Assembly (NCBI RefSeq): GCF_013522705.1
Contig: NZ_JAAMRE010000020.1
Location: forward strand, 45,186-109,185
Length of the DNA stretch: 64,000 nucleotides
DNA from: Pseudomonas lurida
Lineage (GTDB): Bacteria; Pseudomonadota; Gammaproteobacteria; Pseudomonadales; Pseudomonadaceae
Direction of reading: 5' to 3'
Positions 12,131 through 20,456 of the stretch are shown here, piece after piece. Below the pieces are notes generated by a model. The model was not told the origin of the DNA and made no database searches. It was given only the letters and a program-made list of their open reading frames with translations. How positions within the stretch are numbered: position 1 is the first letter of the stretch; the number at the start of each line of letters is the position of its first letter. The translations under genes were made by a program, and so were the position numbers.

Positions 12131-12159
12131 ATGTGGGAGGTGGCAAGCCCCTCCCACAT
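12131..12159. repeat. REP-type hairpin between convergent blc and hutF
   Basis: ATGTGGGAGG (12131-12140) and CCTCCCACAT (12150-12159) form a perfect 10-bp stem around a GGCAAGCC loop. It is a single REP unit lying 17 bases after hutF's stop on the minus strand and 22 after blc's on the plus strand, so it may end both transcripts. Confidence 0.8.
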
Positions 12160-12176
12160 TAGTGATGGGTCGTCTG

Positions 12177-13541
12177 TCAGCCCAACAAATCCTTCAGCAC
12201 TTGTGTGAATGCCCGGCGACTGTCTTCCTCTCCAGCATGCTTCCCATCGCGCACGACCCACTGGCCGTTGACCAGCACATCGCGCACCTGCCGATCGCCG
12301 CCGGCAAATAACCAGCGATTGAGAATGCCGTCCTGCGTGGCGGTGGCCAGGTACGGATCGTTACCGTCCAGCACGATCCAGTCCGCGCGTTTGCCCACTT
12401 CCAATCGGCCTATCGGCTGCCCCAGCGCCTGGGCGCCGCCGTCCAGTGCGGCATCGAATAAAGTGCGCCCGACCATCGGCTGATCGCTGCGATACAAGCG
12501 ATTGCGGCGCTGATCGCGCAGGCGTTGGCCGTATTCCAGCCAGCGCAGTTCTTCGACCACGCTCAGGGACACATGGCTGTCGGAGCCGATGCCCAGGCGC
12601 CCCCCTTGAGCAAGAAAATCCACCGCCGGGAAAATCCCATCGCCCAAATTGGCTTCAGTGGTCAGGCACAGACCGGCAATCGCCCGGCTTCTGGCCATGC
12701 GCGCGACCTCTGCCGCGTCGGCATGCGTGGCGTGCACCAGGCACCAGCGCTCGTCGACTTCGACGTTGTCATACAGCCATTGCAGCGGACGCTTGCCGCT
12801 CCAGGCCAGGCAGTCGTCGACTTCTTTTTGTTGCTCGGCGATATGGATATGCACCGGGCACGCCTTGTCGCTGGCTGCCAGGACGTCATTGATCTGTTGG
12901 GGCGTCACAGCGCGCAAGGAGTGGAAGCACACGCCCAGATGCTGTGCCGGTTGTGCTGCCAGGATCGGTTGCAGGCGTGCTCGCAGATCCAGGTAGCTTT
13001 CCGTGCTGTTGATAAAGCGCCGCTGGCCGTCATTTGGCGCCTGGCCACCAAACCCGGAGTGGCTGTAGAGCACCGGCAGCAGGGTCAGGCCGATGCCGCT
13101 GGCACTCGCCGCCTGGCTGATCTGTCGCGACAGTTCCGCAGGGTCGGCATAAGGCTGACCATTGATGTCGTGGTGCACGTAGTGAAATTCGGCCACCGAG
13201 GTGTAGCCCGCCTTGAGCATCTCGATATACAGCTGACGCGCGATCACCTGCAGTTGGTCCGGGTTGATCTTGCCCACCATGCGGTACATCAGGTCGCGCC
13301 AGGTCCAGAAACTGTCATTCGGGTTGCCGGCCACTTCGGCCAGGCCCGCCATGGCGCGTTGGAATGCGTGGGAGTGCAGGTTCGGCATGCCCGCCAGCAC
13401 CGGGCCTCTGAGCCGTTCGGCGCCATCTGCGCTCGCGTGGGCTTCAACGTGGGCCAGCAGGCCATCGGCGCTGACTTCAAAGCGTACATCGTTGGCCCAT
13501 CCACTAGGCAGCAGCGCGCGTTCGGCGAAGAAAGCGGACAT
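12177..13541 (-). CDS. hutF: Formimidoylglutamate deiminase
   Basis: Converts N-formimidoyl-L-glutamate to N-formyl-L-glutamate and ammonia, the fourth step of the five-step histidine pathway that ends with HutG. 454 residues of the amidohydrolase fold: metal ligands in MPNLHSHAFQRA, a second site at HIHIAEQQKEV, then the conserved GIGSDSHVSLS. It is transcribed away from hutC across a region with a HutC-type palindrome, so repression by HutC is likely. Confidence 0.95.
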   Translation of the reverse strand: MSAFFAERALLPSGWANDVRFEVSADGLLAHVEAHASADGAERLRGPVLAGMPNLHSHAFQRAMAGLAEVAGNPNDSFWTWRDLMYRMVGKINPDQLQVIARQLYIEMLKAGYTSVAEFHYVHHDINGQPYADPAELSRQISQAASASGIGLTLLPVLYSHSGFGGQAPNDGQRRFINSTESYLDLRARLQPILAAQPAQHLGVCFHSLRAVTPQQINDVLAASDKACPVHIHIAEQQKEVDDCLAWSGKRPLQWLYDNVEVDERWCLVHATHADAAEVARMARSRAIAGLCLTTEANLGDGIFPAVDFLAQGGRLGIGSDSHVSLSVVEELRWLEYGQRLRDQRRNRLYRSDQPMVGRTLFDAALDGGAQALGQPIGRLEVGKRADWIVLDGNDPYLATATQDGILNRWLFAGGDRQVRDVLVNGQWVVRDGKHAGEEDSRRAFTQVLKDLLG

Positions 13542-13570
13542 GATTAGAGCACCCCGGTCGTGTGTTTATT

Positions 13571-13587
13571 TGTATATACATATACAG
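13571..13587. promoter_or_regulatory. Candidate HutC operator between hutF and hutC
   Basis: TGTATATACA at 13571-13580 is a perfect palindrome inside TTGTATATACATATACAG. It shares the TGTA..TACA arms with the operator before hutU. It lies in the 108-base divergent region between hutF and hutC, where HutC could control both directions. Site by pattern only. Confidence 0.55.
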
Positions 13588-13649
13588 ACGTTTGCCTGCT
13601 CGGTAAACTCCGGCAATCTATGCATCTTTTCCTACTGCAAGGATCCCCC

Positions 13650-14399
13650 GTGCCGACTCCGCCCGCCAACTCTTCGCTGGCTGCCCACATGGACGAAAGT
13701 CCGGCGCCCTTGTACGCCCGCGTCAAACACATGATCAGCCAGCAGATTCTCAACGGTAACTGGCCGCCTCATTACCGCGTACCGTCGGAGAGCGAGCTGG
13801 TCAGCCAATTGGGCTTCAGTCGCATGACCATCAACCGCGCCCTTCGCGAGCTCACCGCTGAAGGTTTGCTGGTGCGCATGCAGGGCGTCGGGACCTTCGT
13901 CGCCGAGCCGAAAAGCCAGTCGGCGCTGTTCGAAGTGCACAATATCGCCGATGAAATCGCCTCCCGTGGCCACCGGCATACCTGCCAGGTCATCACCCTG
14001 GGCGAGGAAGCGGCGGGCTCCGAACGCGCCGTCGCCCTGGAGATGCGCGAAGGCGGGCGGGTATTCCACTCGTTGATCGTGCATTACGAAAACGATATTC
14101 CCGTGCAAATCGAAGACCGTTTCGTCAACGCCCTGGTCGCGCCGGAATACCTGCAGCAGGACTTCACCCTGCAAACCCCCTACGCGTATCTCAATCAAGT
14201 GGCGCCGCTGACCGAAGGCGAGCACGTGGTGGAAGCGATCCTTGCGGACGCCGCCGAATGCCAGTTGTTGCAGATAGAACCCGGCGAGCCGTGCCTGTTG
14301 ATCCGTCGTCGCACCTGGTCCGGCCGTCAGCCGGTGACCGCCGCGCGTTTGATCCACCCCGGTTCCCGTCACAGTCTGGAAGGACGTTTCAGTAAATGA
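13650..14399 (+). CDS. hutC: HutC, histidine utilisation repressor (GntR/HutC family)
   Basis: Transcription repressor of hut genes that is released by urocanate. 249 residues: N-terminal winged HTH with PSESELVSQLGFSRMTINRA (residues about 40-60) and a C-terminal UTRA effector domain (about 90-240). I chose GTG 13650 because AAGGA at 13639-13643 is correctly spaced and family members begin MPTPP; the same frame is open upstream to 13560. The stop overlaps hutD by four bases (ATGA). Confidence 0.94.
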   Translation: MPTPPANSSLAAHMDESPAPLYARVKHMISQQILNGNWPPHYRVPSESELVSQLGFSRMTINRALRELTAEGLLVRMQGVGTFVAEPKSQSALFEVHNIADEIASRGHRHTCQVITLGEEAAGSERAVALEMREGGRVFHSLIVHYENDIPVQIEDRFVNALVAPEYLQQDFTLQTPYAYLNQVAPLTEGEHVVEAILADAAECQLLQIEPGEPCLLIRRRTWSGRQPVTAARLIHPGSRHSLEGRFSK

Positions 14400-14956
14400 G
14401 TGCAGTAAAAGTCTGGCGCGCCACTGAATACGTGCGCATGCCGTGGAAGAACGGCGGCGGCAGCACCGAAGAAGTCACCCGCGATGCCGGCGAGGGCCTG
14501 GAAGGCTTCGGCTGGCGCCTGTCGATTGCCGACATCGCCGAATCGGGCGGGTTTTCCACCTTTGCCGGCTACCAGCGCGTGATCACTGTGATCAAAGGCG
14601 CAGGCATGGTGTTGACGGTGGATGGCGAGGAGCAGCGCGGGTTGTTACCGCTGCAACCGTTTGCCTTCAAAGGCGACAGCCAAGTGTCATGTCGCTTGAT
14701 TACCGGGCCGATCCGCGATTTCAACCTGATCTATTCCCCTCAGCGTTACCACGCGCGGTTGCAATGGGTGGATGGTGTGCAGCGGTTCTTCAGCACTGCG
14801 CAAACCGTGCTGGTGTTCAGTGTTGCGGATGAAGTGAAGGTGATGGACCACATATTGGGTCAGCATGATTGCCTGCAGGTAGACGGTAACAACGGCTTGC
14901 TGGATATCGCTATCGCCGGTCGCAGTTGCATCATCGAACTCACTACGCGCGGTTAA
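14396..14956 (+). CDS. hutD: HutD family protein
   Basis: 186 residues of the HutD bicupin family. In P. fluorescens SBW25 HutD is reported to set an upper limit on hut expression, possibly by binding a pathway intermediate; the mechanism is unsettled. Typical motifs are MPWKNGGGSTEEVTR and GFGWRLSIADIAESGGFS. Translation is probably coupled to hutC through the ATGA overlap, and a hairpin with a T-run follows the stop. Confidence 0.92.
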   Translation: MSAVKVWRATEYVRMPWKNGGGSTEEVTRDAGEGLEGFGWRLSIADIAESGGFSTFAGYQRVITVIKGAGMVLTVDGEEQRGLLPLQPFAFKGDSQVSCRLITGPIRDFNLIYSPQRYHARLQWVDGVQRFFSTAQTVLVFSVADEVKVMDHILGQHDCLQVDGNNGLLDIAIAGRSCIIELTTRG

Positions 14957-14961
14957 AAAAA

Positions 14962-14993
14962 GTGGGAGGGCTTGCCCCCTCCCACATTTTTTT
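14962..14993 (+). terminator. REP-derived terminator of hutCD
   Basis: GTGGGAGGG (14962-14970) pairs with CCCTCCCAC (14977-14985); six-base loop; seven T's follow. The stem is the REP core, so a mobile repeat appears to serve as the hutCD terminator. Confidence 0.85.
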
Positions 14994-15192
14994 CTCACTG
15001 TTCTTACGATGTGTTTCCAGGTCTCGCACCAATTTGTTACCGAACGCCCCAGCGTGGCGCAAAACCGCGCTGTCGTGACAAATCTTCCTCGCTATAAAAC
15101 TCCTTCGTAAGAAATTTCATCATCCCTCGAAGCCTCAATTTCCAAGGCTCGTGCGGTCTTTGCAAAAAAAATCAAACCCCCTGCACAGAAAG

Positions 15193-15209
15193 TTGGCCGC
15201 TTGATTGCA
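15193..15209 (+). promoter_or_regulatory. Sigma-54 promoter of the hutU operon
   Basis: TTGGCCGCTTGATTGCA has GG at 15195-15196 and GC at 15207-15208, separated by exactly ten bases, as required for RpoN (-24/-12). Hut operons of Pseudomonas are known to be driven by sigma-54 with CbrAB/NtrBC. The expected start of transcription is near 15220. Confidence 0.75.
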
Positions 15210-15213
15210 TATG

Positions 15214-15227
15214 CTTGTATGTACAAG
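15214..15227. promoter_or_regulatory. HutC operator over the hutU start site
   Basis: CTTGTATGTACAAG: perfect 6-bp arms (CTTGTA/TACAAG) around TG. It begins six bases after the -12 GC element and covers the expected transcription start, so bound HutC would block initiation. The motif agrees with the HutC sites known from enteric bacteria and Pseudomonas. Confidence 0.8.
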
Positions 15228-15298
15228 TAAAGATGTGTGTGTAAGACCCTACTTCGCACCATCCCTGTTCGCGCATCGATCGCCGAGGAGTCTGAGTT

Positions 15299-16969
15299 GT
15301 GACCAAGCCTACAAAATACCGTGACGTTGAAATCCGCGCCGCCCGCGGTAACAAGCTCACTGCCAAGAGCTGGCTGACCGAAGCGCCGCTGCGCATGCTG
15401 ATGAACAACCTCGACCCGCAAGTGGCCGAGAATCCGAAAGAACTGGTGGTCTACGGCGGTATCGGCCGTGCCGCGCGCAACTGGGAGTGCTACGACCAGA
15501 TCGTCGAGAGCCTCACCCATCTGAACGACGACGAGACCCTGCTGGTGCAATCGGGCAAACCGGTCGGTGTGTTTAAAACCCATAGCAACGCTCCGCGCGT
15601 ATTGATCGCCAACTCCAACCTGGTGCCGCACTGGGCCAGTTGGGAGCACTTCAATGAGCTGGATGCCAAGGGCCTGGCCATGTACGGCCAGATGACTGCC
15701 GGCAGTTGGATCTACATCGGTAGCCAGGGCATCGTCCAGGGCACCTACGAAACCTTCGTCGAGGCTGGCCGCCAGCATTACGACAGCAATCTCAAAGGCC
15801 GCTGGGTGCTTACCGCCGGCCTCGGCGGTATGGGCGGCGCGCAGCCGCTGGCCGCGACCCTGGCCGGTGCGTGCTCGTTGAACATCGAATGCCAACAGGT
15901 CAGCATCGATTTCCGCCTGAATAGCCGCTACGTCGACGAGCAGGCCAGCGACCTCGACGACGCCCTGGCCCGCATCGCCAAATACACCCAGGAAGGCAAG
16001 GCCATCTCCATCGCGCTGCTGGGTAACGCGGCGGAAATCCTGCCGGAACTGGTCAAGCGCGGCGTGCGCCCGGACATGGTCACCGACCAGACCAGCGCTC
16101 ACGACCCCCTTAACGGCTACCTGCCGGCCGGCTGGACCTGGGACGAATACCGCGCCCGCGCCAAGACCGAACCGGCCGCCGTGATCAAGGCCGCCAAGCA
16201 GTCGATGGCCGTGCACGTCAAGGCCATGCTGGAGTTCCAGAAACAAGGCATCCCGACCTTCGACTACGGCAACAACATCCGCCAGATGGCCCAGGAGGAA
16301 GGCGTCGAAAACGCATTCGACTTCCCAGGTTTCGTACCGGCCTACATCCGTCCGCTGTTCTGCCGTGGCATCGGCCCGTTCCGCTGGGCGGCGCTGTCGG
16401 GCGACCCACAGGACATCTACAAGACGGACGCCAAAGTCAAAGAGCTGATCCCCGACGATGCACACCTGCACAACTGGCTGGACATGGCGCGCGAGCGCAT
16501 CAGCTTTCAGGGCCTGCCGGCGCGTATCTGCTGGGTCGGCCTGGGCCAGCGCGCCAAGCTCGGCCTGGCGTTCAATGAAATGGTGCGCAGCGGCGAGTTG
16601 TCGGCACCGGTGGTGATCGGCCGTGACCATCTGGACTCCGGCTCGGTGGCCAGCCCGAACCGCGAAACCGAATCCATGCAGGATGGCTCCGACGCCGTGT
16701 CCGATTGGCCACTGCTCAACGCCCTGCTCAACACCGCCAGCGGCGCCACCTGGGTTTCGCTGCATCACGGCGGTGGCGTGGGTATGGGCTTCTCCCAGCA
16801 CTCGGGCATGGTCATTGTGTGCGACGGCACCGACGAAGCGGCCGAGCGAATTGCCCGCGTGCTGCACAACGACCCGGCCACCGGGGTGATGCGTCACGCA
16901 GACGCCGGGTACCAGATCGCCATCGATTGCGCCAAAGAACAGGGCCTCAATCTCCCGATGATCAAGTAA
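15299..16969 (+). CDS. hutU: Urocanate hydratase (urocanase)
   Basis: Second step of histidine breakdown: urocanate to imidazolone propionate, using tightly bound NAD+ as electrophile. 556 residues, the family length. Landmarks include the glycine-rich VLTAGLGGMGGAQPLA in the NAD-binding part and the active-site stretch LFCRGIGPFRWAALSGD with the conserved cysteine, then LHHGGGVGMGFSQHSG. GTG start at 15299 with GAGGAG eight bases upstream. First gene of the long hut transcript. Confidence 0.97.
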   Translation: MTKPTKYRDVEIRAARGNKLTAKSWLTEAPLRMLMNNLDPQVAENPKELVVYGGIGRAARNWECYDQIVESLTHLNDDETLLVQSGKPVGVFKTHSNAPRVLIANSNLVPHWASWEHFNELDAKGLAMYGQMTAGSWIYIGSQGIVQGTYETFVEAGRQHYDSNLKGRWVLTAGLGGMGGAQPLAATLAGACSLNIECQQVSIDFRLNSRYVDEQASDLDDALARIAKYTQEGKAISIALLGNAAEILPELVKRGVRPDMVTDQTSAHDPLNGYLPAGWTWDEYRARAKTEPAAVIKAAKQSMAVHVKAMLEFQKQGIPTFDYGNNIRQMAQEEGVENAFDFPGFVPAYIRPLFCRGIGPFRWAALSGDPQDIYKTDAKVKELIPDDAHLHNWLDMARERISFQGLPARICWVGLGQRAKLGLAFNEMVRSGELSAPVVIGRDHLDSGSVASPNRETESMQDGSDAVSDWPLLNALLNTASGATWVSLHHGGGVGMGFSQHSGMVIVCDGTDEAAERIARVLHNDPATGVMRHADAGYQIAIDCAKEQGLNLPMIK

Positions 16970-16973
16970 CTCC

Positions 16974-17003
16974 ATGTGGGAGGGGCCAGGTCCTCTCCCA
17001 CCG
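16974..17003. repeat. REP-type hairpin between hutU and the transporter gene
   Basis: GTGGGAG (16976-16982) and CTCCCAC (16995-17001) flank a GGGCCAGGTCCT loop, just after the hutU stop. It has no T-run, so it is more likely an mRNA stabiliser or attenuator than a full terminator. Confidence 0.65.
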
Positions 17004-17049
17004 TTGACCGGCGGCGAACCCAAGACAATCCATCAGAGGTTGAAAGTAA

Positions 17050-18498
17050 ATGGCTGACACACGTGCAACCACCCCATTGATCGAAAGGCGTTCGATCGAT
17101 TACATCCCGGAAGCGGAAAGACACGGTCGTCTCTTGAGCCAGTTCACCCTGTGGATGGGCGCCAACCTGCAGATCACCGCCATCGTCACCGGAGCCTTGG
17201 CCGTGGTGCTCGGCGGCGATGTGTTCTGGTCGTTGATCGGTCTGTTGATCGGCCAACTGCTGGGCGGCGGCGTGATGGCATTGCACGCGGCGCAAGGCCC
17301 CAAGCTGGGGCTGCCGCAGATGATCTCCAGCCGGGTGCAGTTCGGGGTCTACGGCGCGGCCATTCCGATTGTGCTGGTGTGCCTGATGTACCTGGGCTTC
17401 ACCGCCACCGGCACGGTGTTGTCCGGCCAGGCGCTGGGCCAGTTGTTCGGCGTCACCGACAGCGTCGGAATCCTGATCTTCGCCAGTGTCATCGTATTGG
17501 TCACGGTGCTCGGTTATCGGGTGATCCACTTCATCGGCCGCGTGGCCAGCGTTATCGGCGTGATTGCCTTTGTCTACCTGTTCAGCCGCCTGATCAGCCA
17601 GGCCGACGTCGGCGCGCTCCTGCAGATCCGTCATTTCAGCTGGAGCAGCTTCCTGCTGGCGGTGTCGCTCGCGGCATCCTGGCAGATCGCTTTCGGGCCT
17701 TACGTGGCGGACTATTCACGCTACCTGCCGAGCGGGACGTCCTCGGTGAAAACCTTTCTCGCCGCAGGCGCAGGTTCGGTGGTTGGCGCGCAAGTGGCGA
17801 TGGTCCTCGGCGTGTTTGCCGCGGCCATGTCCAACGGGCAATTTGCCGGTCACGAAGTGGCCTACATTGTGGGGCTGGGCGGCACGGGTGCCACTGCGGC
17901 GCTGCTGTATTTCAGCATCGCGTTCGGCAAGGTCACCATCTCCACGCTGAACTCCTACGGCAGCTTCATGTGCATTGCGACCATCATCAGCGGCTTTCGC
18001 GGTCGCCTGGAGGTCACGCGCATGCAGCGTCTGGTGTTCGTGCTGGGCATTGTCGGTACGGCGACCCTGATCGCCTTGCTCGGGCAGCACTCGTTCCTCG
18101 GCGCGTTCAAGTCCTTCATCCTGTTCCTGCTGGCGTTTTTTACCCCCTGGAGTGCGATCAATCTGGTCGACTACTACTGCATCACGCGCGATCGCTATGA
18201 CGTGCCGGCGCTGACCGATCCGAATGGTCGCTATGGACGTTGGAACCTGCTCGGTATCAGCGTTTATGTCGTCGGTGTACTGGCGCAGTTGCCGTTCATC
18301 TCCACCAAGTTCTACACCGGCCCCCTGGTGGCCGCCCTGGGCGATGTGGATATTTCCTGGATCATCGGCCTGCTGCTTCCCGCCGCGCTTTACTACTGGG
18401 CTGCGAAAAAGTGGCCTGCCGCACACCCCGAACACCTGATCCTGCCGCCAGAGCAGGGCGCTGCACCGATGACAAACGGGCTGGTTGCACAAGCCTGA
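17050..18498 (+). CDS. hutTu: NCS1-family permease, probable urocanate transporter
   Basis: 482 residues with about twelve transmembrane segments, related to purine/cytosine permeases (CodB-like). The N-terminal motif RSIDYIPEAERHGRLLSQ and first helix LWMGANLQITAIVTGALAVV are typical of NCS1. In P. fluorescens SBW25 the homologous gene in this position was shown to be a urocanate-specific transporter, and its place after hutU supports the same role. ATG at 17050, with AGAGG upstream. Substrate is inferred from context. Confidence 0.85.
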   Translation: MADTRATTPLIERRSIDYIPEAERHGRLLSQFTLWMGANLQITAIVTGALAVVLGGDVFWSLIGLLIGQLLGGGVMALHAAQGPKLGLPQMISSRVQFGVYGAAIPIVLVCLMYLGFTATGTVLSGQALGQLFGVTDSVGILIFASVIVLVTVLGYRVIHFIGRVASVIGVIAFVYLFSRLISQADVGALLQIRHFSWSSFLLAVSLAASWQIAFGPYVADYSRYLPSGTSSVKTFLAAGAGSVVGAQVAMVLGVFAAAMSNGQFAGHEVAYIVGLGGTGATAALLYFSIAFGKVTISTLNSYGSFMCIATIISGFRGRLEVTRMQRLVFVLGIVGTATLIALLGQHSFLGAFKSFILFLLAFFTPWSAINLVDYYCITRDRYDVPALTDPNGRYGRWNLLGISVYVVGVLAQLPFISTKFYTGPLVAALGDVDISWIIGLLLPAALYYWAAKKWPAAHPEHLILPPEQGAAPMTNGLVAQA

Positions 18499-18567
18499 GG
18501 GGACGTGGACAGGGCAGGATGCCTACTGACTGCCGTAATCCATTTCATGATTGGGAGCGTCACAACA

Positions 18568-19533
18568 ATGAAAATGCATAAGACCCTGTTGGCCACCGTG
18601 TTCTCTGCGGGCTTGCTGGCCACTGCCGGCGCCCAGGCGGCCGGTTGGTGCGAGTCCGGCAAACCGGTGAAATTCGCCGGCCTGAACTGGGAAAGCGGCA
18701 TGTTGCTCACCGACATCCTGCAAACCGTGCTGGAAAAAGGCTACGACTGCAAAACCGACAGCCTGCCGGGCAATTCCATCACCATGGAAAACGCCCTGAG
18801 CAGCAACGACATCCAAGTGTTCGCCGAAGAGTGGGTAGGCCGCAGCGAAGTCTGGAACAAGGCCGAGAAGGCCGGCAAAGTGGTCGGCGTCGGCGCTCCA
18901 GTGGTAGGGGCGATCGAAGGTTGGTACGTGCCACGCTACGTGATCGAAGGCGACGCCAAGCGCAAGCTGGAAGCCAAAGCGCCGGGCCTGAAAAACATCG
19001 CTGACCTGGGCCAGTACGCCGCCGTGTTCAAGGACCCGGAAGAGCCGTCCAAAGGCCGTTTCTACAACTGCCCGGCGGGCTGGACCTGCGAGCTGGACAA
19101 CAGCGAAATGCTTAAAAGCTACGGTCTGGAAAGTTCCTACACCAACTTCCGCCCAGGCACCGGCCCGGCGCTGGATGCCGCAGTATTGTCGAGCTACAAG
19201 CGCGGCGAGCCGATCCTGTTCTACTACTGGTCGCCGACGCCGCTGATGGGCCAGGTCGACCTGGTCAAGCTTGAAGAAAAACCCGGTGTGGATAAGAGTG
19301 TGAGCATCAAGGTCGGCCTGTCCAAGACCTTCCACGAGCAAGCGCCGGAACTGGTGGCCGTGCTGGAAAAGGTCAACCTGCCGATCGACCTGCTCAACCA
19401 GAACCTGGGTCGCATGGCCAAGGAGCGCATCGAGTCGCCGAAGCTGGCGAAAATCTTCCTCAAGGAACACCCTGAAGTCTGGCACGCCTGGGTGAGCGAC
19501 GAGGCTGCCAAGAAAATCGACGCGGCCTTGTAG
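18568..19533 (+). CDS. hutX: Histidine-type ABC transporter, substrate-binding protein
   Basis: 321 residues of the OpuAC (glycine betaine/proline binding) family with a signal peptide (about 1-24, TAGAQAA). Sequences such as FAGLNWESGMLLTDILQTVL and FAEEWVGRSEVW are typical. Together with hutW and hutV it forms a periplasmic importer; the SBW25 equivalent imports histidine. The frame opens upstream at 18505, but ATG 18568 begins the signal peptide and follows GGGAG. Confidence 0.9.
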   Translation: MKMHKTLLATVFSAGLLATAGAQAAGWCESGKPVKFAGLNWESGMLLTDILQTVLEKGYDCKTDSLPGNSITMENALSSNDIQVFAEEWVGRSEVWNKAEKAGKVVGVGAPVVGAIEGWYVPRYVIEGDAKRKLEAKAPGLKNIADLGQYAAVFKDPEEPSKGRFYNCPAGWTCELDNSEMLKSYGLESSYTNFRPGTGPALDAAVLSSYKRGEPILFYYWSPTPLMGQVDLVKLEEKPGVDKSVSIKVGLSKTFHEQAPELVAVLEKVNLPIDLLNQNLGRMAKERIESPKLAKIFLKEHPEVWHAWVSDEAAKKIDAAL

Positions 19534-19542
19534 GTCGAGCGT

Positions 19543-19570
19543 GCCCGGCTACCCTGAGAGGCAGCCGGGC
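19543..19570 (+). other. Intercistronic hairpin hutX-hutW
   Basis: GCCCGGCT (19543-19550) pairs perfectly with AGCCGGGC (19563-19570), with a 12-base loop and no T-run. A hairpin after a binding-protein gene commonly protects that part of the message and lowers expression of the permease genes. Confidence 0.6.
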
Positions 19571-19604
19571 GCCTGGCCACACCCCACTGGATCGAGAGCA
19601 CGCT

Positions 19605-20456
19605 ATGTTTCCTGAGAGTTTTACCTTTTCCATCGCCGACTGGGTCAACGGTTGGGTGGATTCACTGGTCACCAACTATGGCGATGTGTTCAGGCACATC
19701 TCCGACACCCTGTTATGGGCCATCGTCAACCTGGAAGGCCTGCTGCGCGCCGCGCCCTGGTGGCTGATGCTGGCCATCGTCGGCGCCGTTGCCTGGCACG
19801 CCACCCGTAAAGTCCTGACCACGGCGGTGATCGTCGGGCTGTTGTTCCTGGTGGGTGCCGTCGGCCTGTGGGACAAACTGATGCAGACCCTGGCGCTGAT
19901 GCTGGTCGCCACGGTGATTTCGGTGTTGATCGGCATCCCGCTGGGCATTCTGTCGGCCCGCAGCAATCGCCTGCGCTCGGTATTGATGCCGCTGCTGGAC
20001 ATCATGCAGACCATGCCCAGCTTCGTGTACCTGATCCCGGTGCTGATGCTGTTCGGCCTGGGCAAAGTGCCGGCGATTTTCGCCACGGTGATCTACGCCG
20101 CACCGCCGCTGATTCGCCTGACGGACCTGGGCATTCGCCAGGTCGACGGCGAGGTCATGGAAGCTATCAACGCCTTTGGCGCCAACCGCTGGCAGCAACT
20201 GTTCGGCGTGCAACTGCCGCTGGCGCTGCCGAGCATCATGGCCGGTATCAACCAGACCACCATGATGGCGTTGTCGATGGTGGTGATCGCCTCGATGATC
20301 GGCGCCCGAGGCCTGGGTGAAGATGTACTGGTCGGCATCCAGACGCTGAACGTCGGCCGTGGCCTTGAAGCCGGGCTGGCGATCGTGATTCTTGCAGTGG
20401 TCATCGACCGCATAACCCAGGCCTATGGTCGTCCACGGCATGAGGCGAGCAAATGA
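19605..20456 (+). CDS. hutW: Histidine-type ABC transporter, permease
   Basis: 283 residues, about six transmembrane segments, ProW-like. The EAA loop is visible as GEVMEAINAFGANRWQQLFG before LPLALPSIMAGINQTTMM. Its stop overlaps the hutV start by four bases (ATGA). Inner-membrane partner of HutX and HutV. Confidence 0.91.
   Translation: MFPESFTFSIADWVNGWVDSLVTNYGDVFRHISDTLLWAIVNLEGLLRAAPWWLMLAIVGAVAWHATRKVLTTAVIVGLLFLVGAVGLWDKLMQTLALMLVATVISVLIGIPLGILSARSNRLRSVLMPLLDIMQTMPSFVYLIPVLMLFGLGKVPAIFATVIYAAPPLIRLTDLGIRQVDGEVMEAINAFGANRWQQLFGVQLPLALPSIMAGINQTTMMALSMVVIASMIGARGLGEDVLVGIQTLNVGRGLEAGLAIVILAVVIDRITQAYGRPRHEASK

Larger units (their letters stand above)
14957..15298. other. Intergenic region hutD-hutU (342 bases)
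   Basis: Holds a REP-derived terminator (14962-14993), then about 200 bases with no gene, then the hutU sigma-54 promoter and HutC palindrome. Upstream are two half-sites worth noting: GCACCA at about 15026-15031 (NtrC-like half) and TGTTAC at 15035-15040 (CbrB-like half). GAGGAG at 15285-15290 is the hutU ribosome site. Confidence 0.7.
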
